Part shown: piece by piece, positions 1-6,344 of the stretch
How positions within the stretch are numbered: position 1 is the stretch's first letter
Layout of the letters: every line of letters starts with the position of its first letter
Position numbers and translations under genes: made by a program
Assembly: GCA_023257035.1 (NCBI GenBank)
Contig: JALRDI010000237.1
Location: 1 to 16,368, forward strand
Source: Ilumatobacteraceae bacterium
GTDB lineage: Bacteria > Actinomycetota > Acidimicrobiia > Acidimicrobiales > Ilumatobacteraceae
DNA length: 16,368 bases
Direction: 5' to 3'
The notes under the pieces: model-generated
Database searches by the model: none
The model's input: only the letters and a program-made list of their open reading frames with translations
Told to the model about the DNA's origin: nothing

Positions 1-1135
1 GATTGTCGGGCTCGGACGAATCGGCAAGCTTGTCGCCGACCGGGCTCGGGCATTTCAGATGCGAATTGTTGCGTTCGACCCATTTGTGTCCGAGGAACGG
101 GCGAAACAGATTGGTGTCGAGTTGCTCTCACTTGACGACCTCGTCGCTGTGAGCGATTTTCTCACCGTTCACCTACCGCGAACCCCTGAGACCATCGGCC
201 TCATCAACGCTGAGTTGCTCTCAACCGCAAAGCCATCTCTGCGAGTGATCAATGTCGCCCGCGGTGGCATTGTCGTCGAGGAAGATCTTGCTGCGTGTAT
301 TGCCTCCGGAACGATTGCCGGTGCGGCACTTGACGTCTTCGACTCAGAACCGTGCACGGAGAGCCCCCTCTTTGGGCTACCGCAGGTTGTTGTTACTCCA
401 CATCTAGGAGCGAGCACTCGCGAAGCCCAGGACAAAGCTGGCGATGCGATTGCCGACATGATGCTGCTCGCGCTCGCTGGAGAGTTCGTGCCCTGGGCGG
501 TCAATGTTGATGCTGCCGAGGCAGATGACAATCTCCGGCCATACCTCGGATTGGCTGAGCGACTCGGCCGGCTGTTTTCATCGCTTGCTGTTGACTCGCC
601 AACGAAGATCAGTTTTGAAGTCGCTGGCGATATCGCAGTGCATGACACTCGGATTCTTGGTCTTGCGGTACTGAAGGGATTCTTCGGTCGCACATCTGAT
701 GAGCAGGTCAGCTTTGTGAACGCTCCGAAGTTGGCGGCATCTGCCGGGGTCGAGTTTGAGGAACTCAAACGCTCGGTCTCTGATGAATATCTCAATATGT
801 TGACGGTCTCGGGCGGGGCGCACACGATTTCTGGAGTGCTCACCGGACGAAGCGCACAGCAACGAGTTGTTGATGTCGATGGCCATGGAGTCGACGTTCC
901 ACCTTCCGAACACATGCTCTTGATTTCGAACGATGACCGCCCTGGCGTAATCGGAACTGTCGGTACGGTGCTCGGAGATGCCGAGGTCAACATCGCGGAC
1001 ATGGATGTCGGTCGGGTAGATGGGGAAGACTCCGCCGTGATGCTGATTGCAACCGGTTCGGTTGTGTCAGACGAGGTGCTTGACGCTCTTCGTCGTTCCC
1101 CTGGAATTACGAGCGTCGTCGCCCTCGACGGCTGA
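1..1135 (+). CDS. serA: D-3-phosphoglycerate dehydrogenase, 5'-truncated by the window edge
   Basis: Catalyses NAD-dependent oxidation of 3-phosphoglycerate to 3-phosphohydroxypyruvate, the first step of serine synthesis, in the cytosol. The gene is open at the left edge; the first full codon begins at base 2, so about 377 residues are present and roughly the first 145-150 of the usual ~525 are missing. The first residues read IVGLGRIG, the Rossmann GxGxxG motif. The catalytic trio is visible: Arg in NVARGG (codon at 260), Glu in DSEP (347) and His in TPHLGAS (401). An intervening ASB-type domain follows, and a C-terminal ACT domain starts near base 909 (HMLLISNDDRPGVIG), so this is the long, serine-regulated form typical of actinobacteria. 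The stop lies 2 nt from the stop of the convergent pyrF. In many actinobacteria serA follows ilvBNC; that part is outside the window. Confidence 0.96.
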   Translation, partial: IVGLGRIGKLVADRARAFQMRIVAFDPFVSEERAKQIGVELLSLDDLVAVSDFLTVHLPRTPETIGLINAELLSTAKPSLRVINVARGGIVVEEDLAACIASGTIAGAALDVFDSEPCTESPLFGLPQVVVTPHLGASTREAQDKAGDAIADMMLLALAGEFVPWAVNVDAAEADDNLRPYLGLAERLGRLFSSLAVDSPTKISFEVAGDIAVHDTRILGLAVLKGFFGRTSDEQVSFVNAPKLAASAGVEFEELKRSVSDEYLNMLTVSGGAHTISGVLTGRSAQQRVVDVDGHGVDVPPSEHMLLISNDDRPGVIGTVGTVLGDAEVNIADMDVGRVDGEDSAVMLIATGSVVSDEVLDALRRSPGITSVVALDG

Positions 1136-1137
1136 GA

Positions 1138-1941
1138 TCAAGGAGAGCAACTACGCCGAGTCTCTTCGGCGACTGTTCGTGCGGCACTCGCAAAGTCGTC
1201 ACCGTTACTTGCGTAGAGAACTGCCCGTGAAGAATTCACGATGATCCCATGCCCGTCACGTCGAGACCCGTTTGACTTCACTTCGTCAGCGGAACCGCCC
1301 TGCGCTCCGACGCCCGGAACAAGAATGGGCAGGTCTCCAACAATCGATCTGACTTGTGCAAGTTCGTTGGGGTACGTCGCTCCAACCACAAGCCCGCAAT
1401 CACCAAGTTGAGCCCAGCGTTGAGAGATCATCTCGGCGACGCGAACGAAGAGCGGCGCCCCACCTGTGTCGAGCATCTGCAGATCATCCCCACCTGGGTT
1501 TGAGGTTCGGCACAGTCCTATAACGCCGCCACCAGCTGCGAAGAACGGCTCAACTGAGTCGGTTCCAAGGTACGGATTAACGGTGACCGCATCAGCACCG
1601 AATCGATTGAATGCCTCAACCGCATAATTTGCTGCAGTCGACCCGATGTCGCCGCGCTTGGCGTCGAGGATGAGGACCGCATCGGGGTGATTCTCACGAA
1701 TGTAGGTGCAGATTGTTTCGAGTTGATCCTCTGCACGTTGCGCGGCGAAGTAAGCAATCTGAGGCTTGAACGCGCAGACAAGATCTGCGGTCGCATTCAC
1801 GATCTCAATACAGAACTCTGCGATTCCGTTTCGGCTAGCGGCGAACCGCTCCGGCATCTTCGCCGGGTCGGGATCAAGACCGACACACAGATTTGAACCA
1901 TTGGCTTCCCAAGCGCGGTCAAGACGTTGCAAAAATCCCAT
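1138..1941 (-). CDS. pyrF: orotidine 5'-phosphate decarboxylase, type 2
   Basis: Decarboxylates OMP to UMP, the last step of de novo pyrimidine synthesis. The product has 267 residues. The N-terminus MGFLQRLDRAWEANGSNLC and the active-site run LDAKRGDIG (Asp93, Lys95, Asp98) match the actinobacterial/myxococcal type 2 family rather than the short E. coli type. I start at ATG 1941, not at the longer in-frame opening to 1980, because the family begins here and an AGAGGG ribosome site lies 9 nt upstream (1951-1956), inside the end of the ferredoxin gene. The start is only 5 nt after the ferredoxin stop, so translation is probably coupled. It is the last gene of the leuA-ferredoxin-pyrF unit, which puts a pyrimidine gene downstream of a leucine-controlled gene. 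It ends 2 nt from the serA stop. Confidence 0.95.
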   Translation of the reverse strand: MGFLQRLDRAWEANGSNLCVGLDPDPAKMPERFAASRNGIAEFCIEIVNATADLVCAFKPQIAYFAAQRAEDQLETICTYIRENHPDAVLILDAKRGDIGSTAANYAVEAFNRFGADAVTVNPYLGTDSVEPFFAAGGGVIGLCRTSNPGGDDLQMLDTGGAPLFVRVAEMISQRWAQLGDCGLVVGATYPNELAQVRSIVGDLPILVPGVGAQGGSADEVKSNGSRRDGHGIIVNSSRAVLYASNGDDFASAARTVAEETRRSCSP

Positions 1942-1946
1942 TGGGC

Positions 1947-2138
1947 TCAGCCCTCTACCGAGATTGCTGCAGTGGGGCATAGGTCAGCGGCATCTATAAC
2001 GGCAGCTCGAAGCGATTCATCAGGCGACTCCTGCTCGACCACGACTATTCCGTCTGCTCCAATAGAAAACACGTCTGGACATAGTTGCGCGCAACCACCG
2101 GTGGCGGCACACGCCTCGCGATCAACCGAGACAAACAT
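1947..2138 (-). CDS. small single-cluster ferredoxin (probably 3Fe-4S)
   Basis: A 63-residue soluble electron carrier. Cysteines lie at 10, 16, 20 and 54. C10-x5-C16 and the late C54-Pro are the ligand pattern of the single-cluster ferredoxins that serve actinobacterial cytochromes P450. Position 13, where a 4Fe-4S protein has its second Cys, is Thr, which points to a 3Fe-4S cluster. C20 is unusual: most relatives I know have Ala before the Pro. The acidic composition fits a ferredoxin. The gene lies 34 nt downstream of leuA and 5 nt upstream of pyrF on the same strand. Its redox partner is not in the window and neither neighbour enzyme is known to need it. A TAACAT hexamer 8 nt before the ATG (2142-2147) could give it a leaderless promoter of its own. 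Confidence 0.88.
   Translation of the reverse strand: MFVSVDREACAATGGCAQLCPDVFSIGADGIVVVEQESPDESLRAAVIDAADLCPTAAISVEG
1951..1956 (-). promoter_or_regulatory. ribosome binding site of pyrF
   Basis: AGAGGG on the minus strand, 9 nt before ATG 1941 and inside the last codons of the ferredoxin gene. It supports the shorter pyrF start and suggests translational coupling. Confidence 0.55.
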
Positions 2139-2172
2139 ACGTGCCGATGTTACTCGTGAGAGTCTTCGTCAA

Positions 2173-3861
2173 TCAGCGTTGTTGGCGCTCGAATGCAGCG
2201 AGAACTGCCTTGAGAGATGCCGTGGTGATATTCGGGTCGCTTCCGAGGCCCCAACGAGTTGTGGTGTCAGAAGCCGTTTCCACGTAGGCAACCGCCTGAG
2301 CGTCAGCTCCTCGGCCGATGGCATGCTCGGTGTAGTCGAGGACATCAAACTCAATCGGCCATTCGCTGCGCAATGCGGCAACAAACGCTTCGACCGGACC
2401 GTCCCCCTCGCCTGCGATGGTGACAGCCCCGCCATCAACCGACAACTGAGCAGTGACCTTTGTACGGCCTTTGCCATCGGTTGTCGAGGTGTGCAGCTCA
2501 TGGCTTCGGAGTTGGAATGCAGGCTCTTCGGGCAAATATTCCGCACTGAATGCATCCCACATAACTCCTGGTGAGACCTCGGTGCCTGAATCCTCAGTGA
2601 TGTTCTGAATCGTCTTTGAGAACTCGATTTGCAAACGCCGTGGAAGGTCGTACCCGTACTCTTCCTTCATGACGTAGGCGACGCCTCCCTTGCCGGACTG
2701 GCTATTAACCCTGATGACCGCCTCGTAGCTGCGACCGACATGCTTTGGGTCGATCGGGAGGTAGGGGACTCCCCATCGTTCGTAGGGCTCGGGAAGATGT
2801 TCAAAACCCTTCTTGATCGCATCTTGGTGCGAGCCAGAAAATGCCGTGTAGACGAGGTCTCCGACGTAGGGATGCCGGGGGTGAACGGGAAGACGGTTGC
2901 AATATTCGGCAGTTCTGCGAAGTGCATCGATGTCGCTGATGTCGAGTTCAGGATCGACGCCATTAGCAAACAAGTTCATTGCGAGGTTGATGACATCGAC
3001 ATTGCCGGTGCGTTCGCCATTGCCGAATAACGTTCCTTCAACGCGATCGGCACCTGCCATCACTCCGAACTCTGCCGCTGCGACGGCGCAACCTCGATCG
3101 TTGTGGGGGTGAAGGCTGACGATCACAGAATCGCGATCGCGGATGGTGCGACCAAACCACTCGATCACGTCGCCGTAGACATTCGGTGAATAGCACTCGA
3201 CTGTGGCCGGCAGATTCAGGATTAAAGGATTGTCGGGGGTCGGCTGGATGACGTCCATCACCGCTTCACACACCTCGATCGCATATTCCGGTTCGGTGAG
3301 GGTGAAACTCTCAGGGGAGTATTCGTACCGAATTTCTGTCCCTGACAACTGTGCCTCGTGCTGCTTGCAGAGGTTCGCTCCGTCGACTGCAACCTGCTTG
3401 ATGCCCTCTTTGTCGAGGTTGAACACGACCTCGCGTTGCAGGGGATTGGTTGAGTTGTAGAAGTGAACGATTGCGCGAGGAGCGCCCTCGAGTGCCTCAT
3501 ATGTGCGGGCGATGAGCTCTGGGCGGCACTGCACGAGCACTTGGATCCACACGTTTTCTGGGATGAGATCCTCGGTAACCAGTTGTCGGACAAAGTCGAA
3601 ATCCGGCTGGCTGGCTGAGGGGAATCCAATTTCAATCTCGGTGAATCCCATCTTCACCAGCTCCCGGAACATGGCCAACTTGCGGACGGGATCCATGGGG
3701 TCAATGAGCGCCTGGTTTCCATCTCGGAGGTCTACGGAGCACCAAATTGGTGCCTTCTCGATCACTTTGTTTGGCCAAGTCCGATCGGTAAGCACGATCG
3801 GGACATAGGGGGCATAACGATCAAAGGGCATCTTCTTCGGAGTGGCAGGTGTTGGAGGCAT
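2173..3861 (-). CDS. leuA: 2-isopropylmalate synthase, type 2
   Basis: Condenses acetyl-CoA with 2-oxoisovalerate to 2-isopropylmalate, the committed and leucine-inhibited step of leucine synthesis. The protein has 562 residues, the size of the mycobacterial/corynebacterial type 2 enzyme. Visible features are the N-terminal MPFDRYAPY segment, the TIM-barrel start SVDLRDGNQ (Arg46, Asp47), the metal site SLHPHNDRG (His251, His253) and a C-terminal allosteric domain from about residue 435 to the end. ATG 3861 is chosen because AGAAGGA lies 6 nt upstream (3868-3874) and the homologous sequence begins here. The same frame is open up to 4053, but that extension is low-complexity (a proline run), runs through the attenuator hairpin and resembles no LeuA. 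Expression is probably controlled by the leader peptide and terminator at 3905-4007. It is the first gene of a unit with the ferredoxin and pyrF. Confidence 0.97.
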   Translation of the reverse strand: MPPTPATPKKMPFDRYAPYVPIVLTDRTWPNKVIEKAPIWCSVDLRDGNQALIDPMDPVRKLAMFRELVKMGFTEIEIGFPSASQPDFDFVRQLVTEDLIPENVWIQVLVQCRPELIARTYEALEGAPRAIVHFYNSTNPLQREVVFNLDKEGIKQVAVDGANLCKQHEAQLSGTEIRYEYSPESFTLTEPEYAIEVCEAVMDVIQPTPDNPLILNLPATVECYSPNVYGDVIEWFGRTIRDRDSVIVSLHPHNDRGCAVAAAEFGVMAGADRVEGTLFGNGERTGNVDVINLAMNLFANGVDPELDISDIDALRRTAEYCNRLPVHPRHPYVGDLVYTAFSGSHQDAIKKGFEHLPEPYERWGVPYLPIDPKHVGRSYEAVIRVNSQSGKGGVAYVMKEEYGYDLPRRLQIEFSKTIQNITEDSGTEVSPGVMWDAFSAEYLPEEPAFQLRSHELHTSTTDGKGRTKVTAQLSVDGGAVTIAGEGDGPVEAFVAALRSEWPIEFDVLDYTEHAIGRGADAQAVAYVETASDTTTRWGLGSDPNITTASLKAVLAAFERQQR

Positions 3862-3867
3862 TTGTAT

Positions 3868-3874
3868 TCCTTCT
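3868..3874 (-). promoter_or_regulatory. ribosome binding site of leuA
   Basis: AGAAGGA, 6 nt before ATG 3861. It is the clearest Shine-Dalgarno sequence in the window. That fits leuA being translated from a leadered mRNA that has already passed the attenuator, and it decides the start. Confidence 0.8.
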
Positions 3875-3904
3875 CGCAAGTGGTAAATCGTCGAATGTCG
3901 TCTG

Positions 3905-3932
3905 AAAAATGAAATCGCCCCCAACCGGGGCG
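3905..3932 (-). terminator. intrinsic terminator in the leuA leader (attenuator)
   Basis: On the minus strand CGCCCC (3932-3927), a 5-nt loop, and GGGGCG (3921-3916) form a 6-bp all-G/C stem. It is followed directly by ATTTCATTTTT (3915-3905), a T-rich tail. The 3' arm could instead pair with CGCCCCC at 3941-3935 (7 bp) or with TCGCCC at 3946-3941. It sits between the leader-peptide stop (3969) and the leuA ribosome site, as expected for an attenuator. The T tract is interrupted, so strength is uncertain. Confidence 0.72.
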
Positions 3933-3940
3933 GCGGGGGC

Positions 3941-3969
3941 GGGCGAACGTCGTCGAAGCGCGCTCGCCC
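3941..3969 (-). promoter_or_regulatory. candidate antiterminator stem of the leuA attenuator
   Basis: GGGCGAGCG (3969-3961), whose first base is the last base of the leader-peptide stop codon, can pair with CGTTCGCCC (3949-3941). This gives 9 bp (one G-U) around an 11-nt loop. GGGCGA is also the sequence of the terminator 3' arm (3920-3915), so the two copies compete for the same CGCCC segments. A ribosome finishing at the stop codon would cover the first copy and leave the terminator free. A ribosome held at the Leu codons would leave it exposed. The competition is partial: the smallest terminator hairpin could coexist with this stem. Confidence 0.55.
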
Positions 3970-4007
3970 TACATAAGGAGCAGAAGCGGACGCAAGATGT
4001 TTTCCAC
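3969..4007 (-). CDS. leuL: leucine leader peptide of leuA
   Basis: A 12-codon reading frame, GTG start then MENILRPLLLLM and TAG. Five of twelve residues are leucine, four of them consecutive (CTT CTG CTC CTT) just before the stop, the hallmark of a ribosome-stalling leader for leucine. It is followed by competing hairpins and a T-rich terminator, then by leuA 108 nt after the stop. The GTG start lies 7 nt after a TATCGT hexamer with TTGTTG 17 nt further upstream, so the mRNA probably begins at or within a base or two of this GTG. No ribosome site is visible, as expected for a leaderless message. The same frame is open upstream to an ATG at 4055, which would give a 28-residue peptide with nine leucines; the 3' end would be unchanged. 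The symbol is by analogy with other leu leaders. Confidence 0.8.
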   Translation of the reverse strand: MENILRPLLLLM

Positions 4008-4014
4008 GAACCCA

Positions 4015-4043
4015 ACGATAGCCGGGAGAGGCTCCCTCAACAA
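4015..4043 (-). promoter_or_regulatory. promoter of the leuA leader transcript
   Basis: TTGTTG (4043-4038), 17-nt spacer, TATCGT (4020-4015), then 7 nt to the GTG of the leader peptide. Spacing is canonical for a housekeeping sigma factor and places the transcript start at about the GTG. It is back to back with the helicase promoter. Confidence 0.6.
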
Positions 4044-4073
4044 TGTCAGCCACATCTCGGGTGACGGCGGCGG

Positions 4074-4079
4074 TAGCCT
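4074..4079 (+). promoter_or_regulatory. -10 hexamer of the DEAD-box helicase gene
   Basis: TAGCCT, 9 nt before ATG 4089, giving a 5' untranslated region of only a few nucleotides. No -35 or ribosome site is evident. TACGTT at 4079-4084 is an overlapping alternative. Read on the other strand the same bases give TAGGCT (4080-4075), so a second leuA-directed promoter is possible. Confidence 0.4.
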
Positions 4080-4088
4080 ACGTTCATC

Positions 4089-5420
4089 ATGTCAGAGCAA
4101 TACAGTGGTCGCGGTCGTGGCGGCGGAAACCGCAACCGGCGACGCTCTGGTCCGAGCCGTCGCCCTGAAACCGAATCTGAAGAGCAGCGATCCGGCAAAT
4201 TGACCACCGCTAATTCGCTTCCGGCGGTCGACCCTCCGACGGGTTTCGCGAAACTAGGAGTGCCGGAGCGAATTGACAACGGTCTTGCTGCAGCGGGCTT
4301 TGCTCAGCCGTTTGCTATCCAACTCGAGGCCATTCCTGTGGCGATCGAGGGCCGCGACGTATGTGGCCGGGCTAAAACGGGCTCAGGTAAGACCCTTGCG
4401 TTCGGTATTCCAATGCTGTCGCGAATCCAAGGTTCAGCTGGTCCTAGTGCTCCCCTTGGATTAGTGCTCGTCCCTACACGCGAACTTGCGGTGCAGGTGG
4501 CTGAAGTTCTCCAACCTGTTGCCGCTGCAGCGGGAATCACGGTTGCTCCTGTCTACGGTGGAGCGAGCCGTGAGCACCAGGTGCGCGAACTGCAGCGTGG
4601 TGTCGAACTTGTTGTCGCGACACCTTTGCGGCTTATCGATCTCATCAAATCTGATGAGGTTGATCTCGGCGATGTTCAGATCGTCTGTCTCGACGAGGCC
4701 GACAGAATGGCCGATGACGGGTTCACCCCGCAGGTTGAGTGGATTCTTCGGCACTGCACAGGCCGAAACCAGACCATGTTGTTCTCAGCAACTCTCGATG
4801 GAGATGTTGGTCACCTGATTCGCCACTACTTGAACGACCCGATTGAGGTTGCGATCGACTCGGCGACTGACACGGTCGGAACGATGCATCACCTCTTTCT
4901 TGCCGTCCACCACATGGACAAGGCTCGCGTGGTTGGTGCGATCAGCGAATCGATTTCAAAAGTGGTCGTGTTCTGCCAGACGAAACGGCTGTGCGACAAG
5001 GTTGAGCGAGCGTTAGTTGACGATGGTGTGAACGCTGCGGCGATCCACGGTGACCTCTCGCAGGCGGCTCGTGAACGAGCGCTCCAGCGTTTTGCAGAAG
5101 GCCGACTCAACGTGCTCGTGGCGACCGATGTCGCGGCTCGAGGTATCGACATTGATGACATCGGTGCGGTTATTCATTACGACCCTGCTGGCGATGCGAA
5201 GGACTATCTGCATCGTTCCGGGCGAACCGCTCGTGCGGGTCGTGACGGGTGGGCCGTGACGTTTGTTGAATACAACCAACACACTCAGATGCGAGTGTTG
5301 CAACGTATGTTGCGGTTGCCAACAAACAAGCCAATCGAGGTGTTTTCGAATGACGTTCGGTTGCGTGATCTACCCACCTTCAACGCTGACGTCACGACCG
5401 ACGCAACCGATCACTCCTGA
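4089..5420 (+). CDS. DEAD-box ATP-dependent RNA helicase
   Basis: A 443-residue ATP-driven RNA unwinding protein of the RhlE/DeaD type, likely acting on ribosome assembly or mRNA decay. Motifs in order: Q motif (FAQPFAIQ, 71-78), I (AKTGSGKT, 95-102), Ia (PTRELA, 129-134), Ib (TPLR, 178-181, usually TPGR), II (DEAD, 202-205), III (SAT, 233-235), V (ATDVAARGID) and VI (HRSGRTARAG). The first 26 residues are rich in Gly and Arg (GRGRGGGNRNRRRSGPSRR), an RGG-like basic tail suited to RNA binding. There is no long C-terminal extension, unlike CsdA/DeaD proteins with an RNA-binding domain. It is divergent from leuA and is followed 36 nt later by the lipoprotein gene, which has its own promoter. 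The exact subfamily cannot be told by eye. Confidence 0.95.
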   Translation: MSEQYSGRGRGGGNRNRRRSGPSRRPETESEEQRSGKLTTANSLPAVDPPTGFAKLGVPERIDNGLAAAGFAQPFAIQLEAIPVAIEGRDVCGRAKTGSGKTLAFGIPMLSRIQGSAGPSAPLGLVLVPTRELAVQVAEVLQPVAAAAGITVAPVYGGASREHQVRELQRGVELVVATPLRLIDLIKSDEVDLGDVQIVCLDEADRMADDGFTPQVEWILRHCTGRNQTMLFSATLDGDVGHLIRHYLNDPIEVAIDSATDTVGTMHHLFLAVHHMDKARVVGAISESISKVVVFCQTKRLCDKVERALVDDGVNAAAIHGDLSQAARERALQRFAEGRLNVLVATDVAARGIDIDDIGAVIHYDPAGDAKDYLHRSGRTARAGRDGWAVTFVEYNQHTQMRVLQRMLRLPTNKPIEVFSNDVRLRDLPTFNADVTTDATDHS

Positions 5421-5444
5421 CGGCCGCTGGATGATTCCAGCACC

Positions 5445-5450
5445 TAACGT
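5445..5450 (+). promoter_or_regulatory. -10 hexamer, leaderless promoter of the 5457 lipoprotein gene
   Basis: TAACGT exactly 6 nt before GTG 5457, so transcription would start on the start codon. This supports the GTG start. No clear -35. Confidence 0.5.
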
Positions 5451-5456
5451 GGGTCT

Positions 5457-6344
5457 GTGCTTCACCGACTGACTTTCGGCGTGGCTGCGGCATGCCTCAC
5501 GGTTTCATGCTCGGCACCTCAGCCAGTCGCTGTGGAGGAATCACCGGCCACCACCACACCACCACCTACGACATCGGAACCGGTGCTCCAACCCGCATCC
5601 CCTGCAGGGCTTGTTGACGAACTATCGGTATCGCTGACGGTTGAGGAACTCAACATCGATGAACATGTCACGGTGACGAATAAGGAGCCGATCGGACTCT
5701 TCACTTCGGTTGCGAGTTGCTCGCTAGTTGAGGGAGGAGGCTGGTTTCCTCTTGAGATTGTTGTCTCAGGCGAGTCGTTTATTCGCCTGTCCTCGGCATC
5801 CCCTACACCCAAAGGGATTGGGGCGATTGAAGGTCAACTCGTGTACCGAGGTCAGAGCAGCGTTCCACTGGACGCAACTGTCACGATCTACGTGGGTGAC
5901 GGCTCTGGATCTGGGACATTCGTCGGGAGCGACGATGCGGGTCGAGCCGTTTCTGGAGACTTCGACTGTGGCTCAGCGGCGGTCTCGGATACCGCGCCAG
6001 GTGAGGCAAACATTGAGTTGTCTATTCGATTACTTCAGGCAAATGAAATCGGGGGTCAACGTGTTCGGCGCTTCGGATTTCGGACAACGTCAACCCAGGG
6101 ATGCCCGACGAATAACGAGGATTCGCAGCAGTGGCAAGTCGACAATGCAGACCACCCAGTCGGTGGCCTCGTGTCAGCAGCCCTCTCGTTCGACTCGCCA
6201 ATCAGTCAATGGGTAGGGGAGTTCACGATCGTCGGCGAAACCGTGGTCGTTGAGGCTCTCGCAGTATCGACGATGCCGAGTGGGCTCGTCTTTTCAGGCA
6301 CCAGCATCGACGGCATAAGCGTCGACGGGGCGTTGACCTGTTAG
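5457..6344 (+). CDS. putative secreted lipoprotein with two tandem Cys-paired domains, function unknown
   Basis: A 295-residue protein I do not recognise. A lipoprotein-type signal (MLHRLTFGVAAACLTVSC, acylation at Cys18) is followed by a Pro/Thr-rich linker (about 28-50), so it is probably anchored outside the membrane. The rest looks like two copies of one beta-rich domain: about 57-171 with Cys88 and Cys171, and about 186-295 with Cys216 and Cys295. Both copies end in a similar motif (FVGSDDAGRAVSGDFDC and FSGTSIDGISVDGALTC), and the Cys spacings are 83 and 79, suggesting one disulfide per domain. The last residue is Cys. GTG 5457 is chosen for the leaderless -10 six bases upstream and the signal peptide. 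Its final four bases overlap the end of convergent leuD. Lipobox position -3 is Thr rather than the usual Leu. Confidence 0.82.
   Translation: MLHRLTFGVAAACLTVSCSAPQPVAVEESPATTTPPPTTSEPVLQPASPAGLVDELSVSLTVEELNIDEHVTVTNKEPIGLFTSVASCSLVEGGGWFPLEIVVSGESFIRLSSASPTPKGIGAIEGQLVYRGQSSVPLDATVTIYVGDGSGSGTFVGSDDAGRAVSGDFDCGSAAVSDTAPGEANIELSIRLLQANEIGGQRVRRFGFRTTSTQGCPTNNEDSQQWQVDNADHPVGGLVSAALSFDSPISQWVGEFTIVGETVVVEALAVSTMPSGLVFSGTSIDGISVDGALTC

Noticed and set aside
169..1002. A long (277-codon) open frame antisense to serA
   Set aside because: Composition is Ser/Arg/Pro/Thr-rich with no recognisable motif. It mirrors the codon bias of serA, whose own motifs are complete.
2142..2172. TTGACG and TAACAT upstream of the ferredoxin as a full promoter
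   Set aside because: The two elements are only 14 nt apart, too close for a standard promoter. The TAACAT-N8-ATG part is noted under the ferredoxin but not listed on its own.
1927..2574. A 215-codon plus-strand frame across pyrF, ferredoxin and the leuA end
   Set aside because: It spans three real genes on the other strand, has no motif, signal or promoter, and looks like a shadow frame.
3862..4053. A 64-residue N-terminal extension of LeuA from a GTG at 4053
   Set aside because: The added residues include a proline run and derive from the attenuator hairpin and the leader peptide in another frame. A clear ribosome site and the conserved start support ATG 3861.
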